Assembly (NCBI GenBank): GCA_028279365.1
Contig: JANQNX010000010.1
Location: forward strand, 84,206 to 148,205
Length of the DNA: 64,000 nucleotides
DNA from: Gammaproteobacteria bacterium
GTDB taxonomy: Bacteria > Pseudomonadota > Gammaproteobacteria > Eutrophobiales > Eutrophobiaceae
Direction of reading: 5' to 3'
Each line of letters begins with the position of its first letter. Position 1 is the first letter of the stretch. Both the position numbers and the translations under genes were made by a program. Under the pieces are notes generated by a model. It saw only the letters and a list, made by a program, of their open reading frames with translations. It did not search any database and was not told where the DNA came from. This document shows positions 56,601 through 63,054 of the stretch, one piece after another.

Positions 56601-57919
56601 AAATCCCGTAATTCATTACCTCTCAATTCAACAGTGATATTGTTACGATTCATATCCAGTGTCGCAGAGTTACCAGAAACGTCAATCCGGCTCCCGGCTT
56701 CCATCTGCACGACAACCTCATCATTTAAAGGACGCGGAGAACCACCCAGTGGTTCCTTGCTTTGAAGAGGATTACTCACGGCAGTTATCTCTACCTCTCC
56801 TCCTTTAGCACTGATTAAACTGTTTTCTTTCAGATGAATTTTTTCACCTACAATCTCGACACGAGAATTAAAAATCACTTGCTCATCAATAGCCGTTTGA
56901 TCATTATCAAGTTCAGCCAAGATTTCAGTGACACTGTTATCCCCAAGTGTTACGGTTCCGGTATTCTCTGTTTCAATGTCAACAAATCCGTTGTTTTCCT
57001 GAATATCAACCGTGTCTCTGGCAATCAGTTTTATCGACCCGTTTGCGTTGACGGTACTGGATGCTGAAACTCGCTTATTCTGGTTAATAGCTAAGCCGGC
57101 TAAGGTAATGTTGCCTCTATCTGCGATAATCTCTCCCAGATTTAACACCTCTCCACCACTGTTTACTTCTACTAGCAAGCCACGTAGAGATGGGTCGCTA
57201 CTCGCTTGCAAATAGACTTGTGTCCCTGCTGCGAGTATGGTCTGACCTTCTGGAGTATTAATGACGCCGTTATTTTCAATGTCTGGTGCAAACAGGAATA
57301 TTCTGCCGCCAGTTTCAGTACTGAGTGTTGCTCCTGATTCAATTGTAATTTTCTGACTTGGTTGCCCGTTGTCGAATGGGTTAAATGCGGCTTCACCTGA
57401 AAGTATTGGACTTAATATCCCGTCTTCAATGATTTTATCATTGATATCTAATGTCGATGCTGTCAGTTCATGCACATTTACCTGCGAACCTTTTCCAAAC
57501 AAGATGCCGTTTTGATTGATCAAAAACACTCTACCGTTCGCATTTAGCTGGCCGAATATCTGACTGGCAGACGCTTGATTAATATTATTTACTGTCAAAG
57601 ATGAAGCGCTCAATTGATTAAAATTTACCGTTGTATTCTTGCCGATATCGAAACTCTGCCAGTCCAGTACTGCCCTATCCACATGATGATTCAGATTCAT
57701 CACCGGGTTTGTAACTGTCCGATCAACATCAACAGTCACAGCATCATAATTAAATGACGCTGCTTCAATTGGCGTAGCATTGGTTGCAGGTTCCGCCTGC
57801 AAACTGGTAGAAAAACTGATGATTGCTACGAGTAACGCTTGTCGAATTTTGCTGAAAGCATAAGGAGGTTGATTAATTGTTGTCTCAAGCTTACATTGTT
57901 TACAATCACGCATATTCAT
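47645..57919 (-). CDS. Giant two-partner-secretion adhesin (filamentous-haemagglutinin family, TpsA)
   Basis: A 3424-aa secreted TpsA protein, probably a surface beta-helix adhesin. The start is the ATG at 57919 (AAGG upstream; longer frames overlap tpsB). It has an extended signal region (FSKIRQALLVAIISFSTSLQAEP) and the TPS recognition domain (INQASASQIFGQLNANGRVF, LINQNGILFGKGSQVNVHELTAST). Thousands of residues of short beta-helix-like repeats rich in GNI, GDI, INL and DIS follow. A DUF3739-like region near the C-terminus has GDIQTYSREDFLVNQ and GGDIIMWTSIGDIDAGRGSK. It ends in an acidic tail (VEVLGFGEEEEES). No C-terminal toxin domain of the CDI type is seen. Confidence 0.93.
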   Translation of the reverse strand: MNMRDCKQCKLETTINQPPYAFSKIRQALLVAIISFSTSLQAEPATNATPIEAASFNYDAVTVDVDRTVTNPVMNLNHHVDRAVLDWQSFDIGKNTTVNFNQLSASSLTVNNINQASASQIFGQLNANGRVFLINQNGILFGKGSQVNVHELTASTLDINDKIIEDGILSPILSGEAAFNPFDNGQPSQKITIESGATLSTETGGRIFLFAPDIENNGVINTPEGQTILAAGTQVYLQASSDPSLRGLLVEVNSGGEVLNLGEIIADRGNITLAGLAINQNKRVSASSTVNANGSIKLIARDTVDIQENNGFVDIETENTGTVTLGDNSVTEILAELDNDQTAIDEQVIFNSRVEIVGEKIHLKENSLISAKGGEVEITAVSNPLQSKEPLGGSPRPLNDEVVVQMEAGSRIDVSGNSATLDMNRNNITVELRGNELRDLPLQRDGNLRGETVVLDIRRTDDFQLGDISGNLSTIERGIGEITAAGGTVSVNSEGSIRFKDGAEIDVSGGVITYNEGEIQTTLLEINNRLVDIHDADANIQYDGIAEISSRVESSYIEGKDAGNITLAAKNIIADGTLTGNTVAGRYQRTQSKRPKGGELIIGIGDGQGGEDYQAPNIILQRANLTETIGSFDIDINETFDDAGLAKFSNTLLLSTDFLANNGFTRVELNSNGNIRIKNSLELPAFSDINLTAESINVESSIVAPSGNISLQARAVNTAPVIDDISKEAEDINQFLDKLANQEIDVTTFLEDTTTLTADIDPGIVIDNSSLFDVSGTWVNDFPLVTGITQPDSAISIDAGSISLDSEAGLDIGEGVNFIALGGAQYTTGREFNYGDGGDIRISVDGKFRLGGNNQFLGHGVNNGGQFFFTSNAVSIEAISSSEWQAEQIVDAREFVVIPDFFFSESGFSSYQIGANDGDLIIQPGADLSLKSSNLFLPFNALNLTDTSMLSLLSSTQNNRLIGVKNTDVTSNWIDANIIDNIGFKPDFQRIPTRLDLRIDNVLGGGRQNLVLSEFASIKADPLSEINFTNNSGGILAINGSIDAPASNVNLVLGRDREQVFDDRHVLLIGDTADIDVSGTFVRTPNRFGLTTGNNYDAGNVNLLSSGFIITEANSVINAKGITTSQDFISSITGSIVTNQVVNTRAGNVSLRSAEGIVIDGDIDLSAAANAFGGELLFEVNRDLRFGLPENASSFSFAQAEITLDSNAVEREQQLMFDFAVGDSMSSDFDGKLTLSSKFINDTNTDSINLISREGLILLEEGLDLTLRRDVILDALAIQSLDSTAYDSEFMNISANYISIGSSRSPSRVTGDPLPTTGDFSLGINADLIDLQGTTAVTGFNNVNLNSDGDIRLKGLFEDRALVGDFSMVGHLSLTADQIYPTSLTEFTLDAGNTANSKITVSANNDNDIGTVLSAGGTISLNATEIDHDGVLRAPMGQINFNAGNRLTLSSESTTSVSAEGQTILLGQTLNELEWLYSVSGAITGNNTIDLYSEALQAMPEKSINLNGAEVSVEQDAIIDLTGGGDLLVWEFVPGPGGSADQLAARQFVTVRDDNNIDVNVSQGDFFAVLPSFSGDFAAFDTQESFGWDFAAGESVFLSAGNGLAAGNYVKLPARYSLLPGAFLVEQVDGFDNISLSENLSFRNGTLVAGYEQIAGTGIRSDITSGFIVRSGQYANQLSEFNVNIADDVVTSIATANDFALPRLTRDAGRLFVSASSTINLDGLLRTDAAEGGKGSIVDITADSISIVNDIGPSSSSTQLLAKSLNKLNAESLFIGGERRFTKDGTIVDVRSNQVIVENDVELSSPEILLGAIDSLSVESGVLLSGKSDSDTFLTSQESYLLDGDSSIVRVSTAPQATVTRTNTTGSTSLTIADNVLLEADQSILVDSSGSITSGARIEDAEEYALGASNISIGDVFGVDGLVLDLDALNELRGLDLVLRTSGDIRFYGTTDINDVIEVTLDNLSIDAAGLIADQDSLANFDITANKILIGNNSGSNIIGNIADPNGLLTLNASELQLSNGIFTVDGFSQVNVNTTDVFLFSGDGTFDISQGSLDVTTPLVTALSNTNYQLESQNEISFNYLDSNSPFNLTDNLGADLSISAQSISLDTFFDLPVGQLSLTASGDIIFSDQAVIDLQGVTVDVIGLDQINLPGGNLVLQSETGNIELRENSIVDVSSGKSGARAGSINIFAENGDVSILSELRARAPVNSDGVEELSKGGVIRIDADTIGQSSNTLNQHSFNDLNNLLNDAGFTANRKFRKFNGDINVGIGEIILSQNLKMVAENGSINIGGFFDAPDDSIGGAFEFIASDDITLDSAFLSVSTLTPTADSESGTIKLQAINGELDINTGSVFNLGEGGEAILRVARNAANNDLNIQDLNVTLFTGDSVILEAYKNHSVIPDAEGNISIDSGVISSALADATSFMSHSNISAINNRLGIAGDVQYKIRPGIDIQNLSGDITISSDINFASERFNAEPGILALRASGDVNIQNNISDGVTTTFDFASLSNIDVALSDDSWSYVINAGADRVNGGFSADWSNTEPISESDLIIGNDTFIRTGTGDIEVYAANDIVFNNSGSLIYTIGRANSFDLDEGRPEQIVGSGPSQRLVAVDGGDIIIEAGNNILGSTDPSVQTQLFNEWYIRQESNDGLTIVDPISGDSLVFTAPQDAGIWFDINSFRQGVAAIGGGDVTIDAGNNIEFLSVSAPTFFNVDINTQEINRVGKGNISISAANDIDGGIYFIGDGNIALDAGGDITSSRTAGGTTVNTVFGMTGGNVNALARGDIKVESIFNPTALESGDDEPEYFTFLDDTSASFTSINGDISIGLDITNLQRLTSRDINTFEDSFIFRTNPGALQIAAVQGNVDFTAEKILYPSSNGGFEIYAANNISLGNNPVTISDTLLSLLPTLGNSNAGPKTNITNFAERNNPEFRNDDLSPSYFVASNGNIDGGIFNLSEATRFYAGNDILDVTVEIQNNRSSDLSSIVAGRDFSLSLLSQAIDVSGPGLLEVVAGRNIDLGESDGIETLGNIENPLLSDNGAEIIVQAGVGNGAQYQAFYQEYFSEGSDYHEVLLSFLDERYDAAEITAFLNMSVNEQWNSIEDEFKSYLLDAFFSELRIAGENTNGDFSPGFNAIDTLFPESAFNRNEAYGNLSLRLPGESNEDYFTRLANLSDYQGDLSLFSSKIYTRDGGDITILVPGGFVNAGLASQRPGVERKPPDQLGVVAQSFGDIQTYSREDFLVNQERVSTLLGGDIIMWTSIGDIDAGRGSKTAVSAPEPIITFTTDGELSFDLSNTISGSGIRAVVVDPSVEAGNVDLIAPNGIVNAGDAGIASSGNININAVQVLGADNIQFGGVAVGVPSAGSSSVSTGSIAGAGNVAANAGRVADDATDESSQFPLREAVDEPQLTFISVEVLGFGEEEEES

Positions 57920-57944
57920 TATAAATAACCTTTCAACAATAGAT

Positions 57945-59816
57945 TTAAAATTGATATCCGAAATTAAAGTGCACTCGTGATTCGCCAACTTTAATATCAT
58001 CATTTTTCTTTAGTGGGTACGCCCATAACATATCTGCATTAAAACCATCAAAAGCAGACAACTCCATGCCAAGGCCAACACTTGCAAGCGAAAATTCAGC
58101 GACTTGGTCAGGCAGAGGTTCCTGAATTTCCACCCTTGCTGCATCAGCAAATAGGTAAAAGTGCAAATCATTCAAATAGTCAGTCAATGCAGAAGCAAAA
58201 GAAGGACTGTGTAATTCAACTGAACCGACATAAGCATCATCACCTAGTTCTTGTGCTTCAAAATAACCACGTACGGTGTCATAACCACCAGCGGCAAACT
58301 GTTCGTTATTTATGAGTGGTGAATCACTGAGTTGCGTATCAAATCTGGCCTTTAAGACGCTATTGAAGAATAAGCTGCGTTCATGTTCGAACCCTGCTTT
58401 AAAATAGACGAAATTTGGTACCGCACCGACACGTTTATTTGAAAATTCCTTTGCAGTATTACCGAGTCCTCGTGTTCCAAATATGGTTTCTAACGTTAGG
58501 CTTGTTTTACCTTTTTTGTGAAACCAATTACCCGTATAGGAAGGGATAAACGAGATATAACTAATAGGTGTATTTAATGCATCAACGCCAAGTAGTTGAG
58601 TCGCTTCCTCGAAGTCTTTGTAGTCAGCGCCAAGGCTTAAACTATGGGTGTAAAAGCCTAACGCAGGCAGTGGAAAGATAGCTCTGGCACCAAAAATGCG
58701 GCCAATACCAATCTGGTTAATCTCGCCGGTGGATGCGACATCTGTATCAGAATTGACAGCATATAAAGCCACAAGATTATCGCTGCCCGGAAATCGTAAT
58801 AAATAAGTGCCGAAAAGAACTTCTACCTCAGAGCGATCCTCCGGCGCAACAACATAGCCTAATGACGCACTGTGACTTTTTTGCCAAAGATTATCGTAGC
58901 GTATGTTGGCCTCAAGCCGGGTTCGAGTTGTACCAACGATAAAACGATCATTAAGGTCAATACTGCCATGCAAAGGAAATTCATCTTTAACTTTGAGTTC
59001 TACATCCAGTTTTCCGGGGGTTTTTCCAGGCTTAAGTACCGGAGTAATTGTTCTACCTGCGACGCCACGATTTAAATCCGCAAGCTGCTCCTGCAACTCT
59101 GGAAGATAAGGCGTCTCACCCTCCTTCAATGCCGGTACCTGTTCTCGAATTTTTCCCAACGAGTAGTATCGTGAGCCGGTTATCTTTACGTTATCAACTT
59201 TACCCGCTGTTATGTTTAATACAACAATTCCGTTATCGACATCTTGTTCAGGGATGTCAACAAAAACTGTTCCGTAACCGTTATCACGATAGGCCTTTTC
59301 TAGACTGACCCTTGCTTGCTCAATGACATCGATCGACTTATTGGGTCCAAGATAGGGATAGACTGCAAGCTCAACAATATCTGAACTCAGTAACTTGTTT
59401 CCTTCAACACGATATTCCCAAACATCAAATGTTAATTGTTCTTCATCACTGTTTTGTACAGTTTCCATTTCAGAGTCAGCCAGCTTATTTTGCGTCGAAG
59501 GAGACGTTGATTCAGCTTGTTGATTATTATTAACAGTTTCGCTTTGTATCAGTTGTTCCTGTTCATCAGCGGTTGATGAATCCTGCTGTTCAAATATTGA
59601 AGCGGCGGCTTCCGCTTGTTCTCGTTCTTTTTCAACCGCTTGTTGAACATCCTGATAATCGCTTTCACTAATAAGTTTTTTTTCTTGCTCAACATTCTCA
59701 TCTGCTTTTAAACCAGATACATAGCTAAATGAAAATAAAAACAAACAAACTGAACAAGCTATGTTTGAATATTTTTGTAAAATCAAATGATGTAGGTTTG
59801 TAAACACTGAAAACAT
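57945..59816 (-). CDS. TpsB outer-membrane transporter (ShlB/FhaC/HecB family)
   Basis: TpsB secretes the downstream TpsA across the outer membrane. The 623-aa protein has a hydrophobic leader (about 17-38) and a Gln/Glu/Ser-rich segment (about 39-125). Two POTRA domains follow (about 128-285: WEYRVEGNKLLSSDIVELAVYP, then VKITGSRYYSLGKI) and a 16-strand-type barrel (about 290-623). The barrel includes the conserved AAGGYDTVRGYFEAQELGDD (VRGY loop) and ends VHFNFGYQF. The Gln/Glu-rich linker before POTRA1 is longer than usual. The ATG at 59816 lacks a good ribosome site. tpsA begins 25 bases downstream. Confidence 0.94.
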   Translation of the reverse strand: MFSVFTNLHHLILQKYSNIACSVCLFLFSFSYVSGLKADENVEQEKKLISESDYQDVQQAVEKEREQAEAAASIFEQQDSSTADEQEQLIQSETVNNNQQAESTSPSTQNKLADSEMETVQNSDEEQLTFDVWEYRVEGNKLLSSDIVELAVYPYLGPNKSIDVIEQARVSLEKAYRDNGYGTVFVDIPEQDVDNGIVVLNITAGKVDNVKITGSRYYSLGKIREQVPALKEGETPYLPELQEQLADLNRGVAGRTITPVLKPGKTPGKLDVELKVKDEFPLHGSIDLNDRFIVGTTRTRLEANIRYDNLWQKSHSASLGYVVAPEDRSEVEVLFGTYLLRFPGSDNLVALYAVNSDTDVASTGEINQIGIGRIFGARAIFPLPALGFYTHSLSLGADYKDFEEATQLLGVDALNTPISYISFIPSYTGNWFHKKGKTSLTLETIFGTRGLGNTAKEFSNKRVGAVPNFVYFKAGFEHERSLFFNSVLKARFDTQLSDSPLINNEQFAAGGYDTVRGYFEAQELGDDAYVGSVELHSPSFASALTDYLNDLHFYLFADAARVEIQEPLPDQVAEFSLASVGLGMELSAFDGFNADMLWAYPLKKNDDIKVGESRVHFNFGYQF

Positions 59817-59933
59817 TATATCTAGGCATTAATATTACATTTTGATTACATCACAAAAATATTACAGTATTAGGACAGATCGCTTTGGAAACCGTGATAA
59901 AACGCACAAATCTTAATTTGCTGTTTTTTTAAT

Positions 59934-59967
59934 AAAAAAAGCCAGCCCCCTTTCAGGGCTGACTTTC
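59934..59967 (-). terminator. Rho-independent terminator after the PstS-like gene
   Basis: On the minus strand GTCAGCCC-TGAAAG-GGGGCTGGC forms an 8-9 bp GC-rich stem (59941-59963) followed by seven T residues. It lies about 40 bases past the stop codon of the gene ending at 60006 and separates that unit from tpsB. Confidence 0.9.
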
Positions 59968-60005
59968 TTATAAAAAAACAAATACTTTTAACTAACGGCT
60001 TAATA

Positions 60006-61667
60006 TTAAAGCTCAGCCGATGTATCTGCTTCGAACTGAACCGGACGGCAACTGTTCGAATCTCGACCACCACGCCAGATATTATCAGCAGTTGAATAAT
60101 CAAAAGCTGAACCTAACGCTACGTTATTAGCAGGAGTCGTAGCTGGCAGACCTGAAGCAATTGCGACAACATTGGTAAAACCAATGTCAACAGTATCAGC
60201 AGTATTCACGTTGTATTGAATTGTTTGTTCAAACACAAACGGATAAAGTCCTGCTGCCGCATTTGGTACAGTTGGTGCAACGCCATCAATACGAATGTAG
60301 TTCCACTGGTCATTCCAAGGTGAATTAGTACCCCGAGTTTTGCTGATAGCATTAAAACCAATTGCATCCATTGCAGGTAAATTAAAAGGAAGCTTAACCG
60401 CATCTTTTGGTAGATTAGCCAATTGCCCTTCGATAGCACCATTCAAGCAATCTTCTACGTCGCTGGAACCGGAATTATTCACAATAACTCGAGAAACACC
60501 GTCAAACGTAGATGTTGCACCACCAGCAGGCGCTGCGTTCCACATTGTTAATCCAGCACTACCCAGACATGGATCGCCCATCAAAAATGCATTTGCTGAA
60601 GCCTGTGTACCGGAACCAACAACACGACGGCAAACCGTATATGCGTTAAATAATGGTGTTACAGGTGCAATCGACTGCTCCAAATCCTGAAAACTACCTA
60701 AACTACTTCCCGATGCAAGCATTGATGCAGCAGCAGCTTTTGGCAATGAAGGTACCTTGTTTGGATCCAGATCAATCGCTGCGGCTTGAATCGCTGCAGC
60801 GTAAGCAGGATTGTTGGACGCACCTGGAGTACCTGGATTAAGAACAGCAGGTTCATCAGTGTAGACATTCGGATTTCCGGGAGTACCATCACCGAATTGT
60901 AGCTCCTGCAAGAACTTGTAAGCATTATCAGTAATAGCAACACCGAAAATCACACCGTACTGAGACGATGACTCAAGTGCCAGGATATCAGCATCAGTAA
61001 TACTACCACCAGGAAAACCCGGATCGTTAGCACCAGCAGCAAATAACGCAGGTTCGACATCTGAAACACCTATCTTACCTTGCAAACAAACCGTATCTAC
61101 TAAAGAAGTACCAACATGTGCATTCATGACAGGACCAAGCGCAGGCGTGCTGTAAACCGGACCAGCAGAAAACTCAACGTCTAATGGACATTCAAAGTTA
61201 CCAGAACTACCAAAAGGCGCTGTCGCGGCACGGGTTGCAATTGGACAATCCCAAGTTCTGTCATTATTGTTGTCAGTACATTGGTTCGAAGTTCTGAAAA
61301 TATTCAGAAATTCAATCGATCTGTTACGTGCAACCGGAATCACACCCCAAACAGAACCACCTTCAACACGATGATTGATCAAGACTTTCGCTTCATTTAA
61401 TTGCGTAGGCAGAGCCACTTCTTGCACCTGAGAATCTAGAAACGTGCAAAAATAGGCGGTTTGGTTACCATTAGACTCATAGGTATCCAACGTACCTGCT
61501 TGGCAAAAAGAATTTAGCAAGCTTTCCAGAGGAGTTTGCTGTGCTGATGCGCCTGAGATATTGAATATGTAATCCGGGGTCGTACTTGGATCCCAAGCTA
61601 CAGTATTGTGAGTAAACCCTACTGCGGCGAGTAATGATGCAGCAAGACTATATTTTCTTAAATTCAT
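60006..61667 (-). CDS. Secreted PstS-like substrate-binding-fold protein of unknown function
   Basis: A 553-aa protein with a signal peptide (MNLRKYSLAASLLAAVGFTHNTVA). The mature part opens YIFNISGASAQQTPLESLLN and later has VVGSGTQASANAFLMG; both recall the SGA/SGT phosphate-binding loops of PstS-type periplasmic binding proteins. Several Cys residues suggest disulphides and an extracellular location. It has no PEP-CTERM tail; the end is WRGGRDSNSCRPVQF. It is 32 bases downstream of the PEP-CTERM gene and shares its riboswitch-led transcript, which ends at a strong terminator. The ligand is unknown; type II secretion of such proteins is known elsewhere. Confidence 0.6.
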   Translation of the reverse strand: MNLRKYSLAASLLAAVGFTHNTVAWDPSTTPDYIFNISGASAQQTPLESLLNSFCQAGTLDTYESNGNQTAYFCTFLDSQVQEVALPTQLNEAKVLINHRVEGGSVWGVIPVARNRSIEFLNIFRTSNQCTDNNNDRTWDCPIATRAATAPFGSSGNFECPLDVEFSAGPVYSTPALGPVMNAHVGTSLVDTVCLQGKIGVSDVEPALFAAGANDPGFPGGSITDADILALESSSQYGVIFGVAITDNAYKFLQELQFGDGTPGNPNVYTDEPAVLNPGTPGASNNPAYAAAIQAAAIDLDPNKVPSLPKAAAASMLASGSSLGSFQDLEQSIAPVTPLFNAYTVCRRVVGSGTQASANAFLMGDPCLGSAGLTMWNAAPAGGATSTFDGVSRVIVNNSGSSDVEDCLNGAIEGQLANLPKDAVKLPFNLPAMDAIGFNAISKTRGTNSPWNDQWNYIRIDGVAPTVPNAAAGLYPFVFEQTIQYNVNTADTVDIGFTNVVAIASGLPATTPANNVALGSAFDYSTADNIWRGGRDSNSCRPVQFEADTSAEL

Positions 61668-61699
61668 TATTAAATCTCCAAATTAAATGAAGTGAAACG

Positions 61700-62524
61700 T
61701 TACACGGCAAGCGCGTTTTTTCGGCGACTCACGCCAACCAGGCCTAGCAATGCTGAGCCAAACAACCAGACGGCTGCTGGAACAGGAATTACAGTACTGG
61801 CACTGTTAAATGTCAGAGTACCTGCACTATCCAGACCGAAAGTACCAAGCAAGGTTGCGGCTATACCGGTTGGGGTAAACAGCGTAAATGACCCAAAGCT
61901 CTGAGCAGTTGCAGTCTCTGAATAAAGAACGAAATCAATGACGTCGCCTACAACACCGGTTAAGGCACCTGACACGTCAATTCCACCACCAGCAAACAGA
62001 AAATCAAATGCGCCGGTTCCGCCAGAAAAGACTGCAGAACCATCATCACCAATACCGGCTAAACCGTTAAGTGTGGTAATAGAAGTTGAAATTTTACTGG
62101 TCGTGCCAGAGATTTCGTTATTACCATCAGGAGCAATAGCAGCGCCGTTAGGCGTAGTCCCCATAAATCGATAACCAAAGGTATCGGTTCCTGAAAAGTT
62201 AGTGGTTCTAACATCATCAGCAGCAATTACGGCCCAACTTTGCAATCCACCAATAAAACCGGTCATATTGCTATCGGCAGCTACGCTAAAACTCGGCGAA
62301 CCACTCGCCATTTCATTAAAAGTTATTCCCAAATCACGCACATAAGTATTTGTGCCGTCAAAGCCATACAACAACAGTTCACTACCGCCAGCACCGCTAA
62401 AAGCACTTCCATCAAACCCATTGCTTGATCCACCTGGGTTTCCTGGAATAATTGCAGCATTAGCCGTAGCGCAAACCAAAGTTGTACTTGCCAAGATAGC
62501 AGCAAGATAATGTTTAAATTTCAT
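61700..62524 (-). CDS. PEP-CTERM (VPxPA-type) exosortase substrate protein
   Basis: A 274-aa secreted protein with a signal peptide (MKFKHYLAAILASTTLVCATANA) and a Gly/Ser/Thr-rich low-complexity body. The C-terminal sorting signal VIPVPAAVWLFGSALLGLVG is followed by SRRKNALAV: the VPxPA motif, a hydrophobic helix and a basic end. It should be processed by the exosortase encoded at 24351-25925 and exposed on the surface or in the polymer matrix. A GGAGGAG site lies 6 bases before the ATG, and a c-di-GMP-I type riboswitch precedes it. The body shows no recognised catalytic domain. Confidence 0.93.
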   Translation of the reverse strand: MKFKHYLAAILASTTLVCATANAAIIPGNPGGSSNGFDGSAFSGAGGSELLLYGFDGTNTYVRDLGITFNEMASGSPSFSVAADSNMTGFIGGLQSWAVIAADDVRTTNFSGTDTFGYRFMGTTPNGAAIAPDGNNEISGTTSKISTSITTLNGLAGIGDDGSAVFSGGTGAFDFLFAGGGIDVSGALTGVVGDVIDFVLYSETATAQSFGSFTLFTPTGIAATLLGTFGLDSAGTLTFNSASTVIPVPAAVWLFGSALLGLVGVSRRKNALAV

Positions 62525-62528
62525 TTAA

Positions 62529-62548
62529 ATCTCCTCCATAAAAGAGAT
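62529..62548 (-). promoter_or_regulatory. Possible ribosome-site sequestering hairpin of the riboswitch
   Basis: On the minus strand AUCUC (62544-62548) can pair with GAGAU (62529-62533), enclosing most of the GGAGGAG ribosome site of the PEP-CTERM gene. No terminator hairpin is seen between the aptamer and the ATG, so control of translation is the likelier output. The stem is short. Confidence 0.4.
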
Positions 62549-62579
62549 AATTACCTAAGTACATCCTTATAATTAAAGT

Positions 62580-62675
62580 CATCCATGGCTTAGGCGACCC
62601 GGCTGTCATGCCTGTTTGTTTTACATGACCCGTGGCTTTCCGGCCCTGCCTTTCAGCAGGTGTGGCTTTATCTCA
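62580..62675 (-). ncRNA. Cyclic di-GMP-I (GEMM) riboswitch
   Basis: The minus-strand sequence has the GEMM layout. One helix is capped by a GAAA tetraloop (CCUGCU-GAAA-GGCAGG, 62645-62660), followed by the joining segment GCCGGAAAGCCACGGG. A second helix GUCAUG/CAUGAC (62605-62610 with 62624-62629) comes next, then AGCCGGGUCGCC. The two conserved joining strands and the tetraloop match the c-di-GMP-I aptamer; the loop of the second helix is long and A-rich. It precedes the PEP-CTERM gene by about 55 bases. Whether it prefers c-di-GMP or cGAMP cannot be read safely here. Confidence 0.85.
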
Positions 62676-62810
62676 ACTTCATATGAAGGGATAATTGATA
62701 AAAGAAGATAATTCTTGCTCAATATCCCCCTTCCCCATAAGAAGCGAGAGAGATAATGACAAATCAGGATTGATTAATCTTTAAAGTAAGTTGAAGATTC
62801 TGTTACATGC

Positions 62811-62823
62811 CATACAAACGTAT
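62811..62823. promoter_or_regulatory. Inverted repeat A, candidate regulator operator
   Basis: CATACAAACGTAT: arms ATAC/GTAT around AAAC. It shares CAAACGTAT with site C at 63039-63054. Confidence 0.4.
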
Positions 62824-62965
62824 TACATTGAATCTAAGCGGCTGTTTATTAAAGCTTATTTCATTAAGATAGATACAATAAGATAAAAATTAATCTATTT
62901 ACTCAACTATAAAATTCAAATTAAGCCAAACATAAAATAATTTCTTACAGCTACATTTTAAATGC

Positions 62966-62979
62966 CATACATTTGTATG
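62966..62979. promoter_or_regulatory. Inverted repeat B, candidate regulator operator
   Basis: CATACA-TT-TGTATG is a perfect inverted repeat with 6-base arms, followed directly by a further half-site ACATACAATTACAT. It lies midway between the riboswitch and the regulator gene. Confidence 0.5.
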
Positions 62980-63038
62980 ACATACAATTACATCAACTCT
63001 TAAACTGATTGTTATATTTCTGTAATAGTTTTTCCCTA

Positions 63039-63054
63039 GTATGCAAACGTATAC
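63039..63054. promoter_or_regulatory. Inverted repeat C, candidate regulator operator
   Basis: GTATGCAAACGTATAC is a near-perfect inverted repeat (one mismatch pair) about 97 bases before the regulator ATG. It shares the CAAACGTAT core with site A. Confidence 0.45.

Noticed and set aside
47871..57215. Many plus-strand and alternative-frame open frames within the giant adhesin gene
   Set aside because: They follow the repetitive composition of tpsA; none has a start context or recognisable domain.
54000..57919. Contact-dependent inhibition (CdiA-like) toxin system
   Set aside because: The TpsA lacks a C-terminal toxin domain and VENN-type motif, and no immunity gene follows it.
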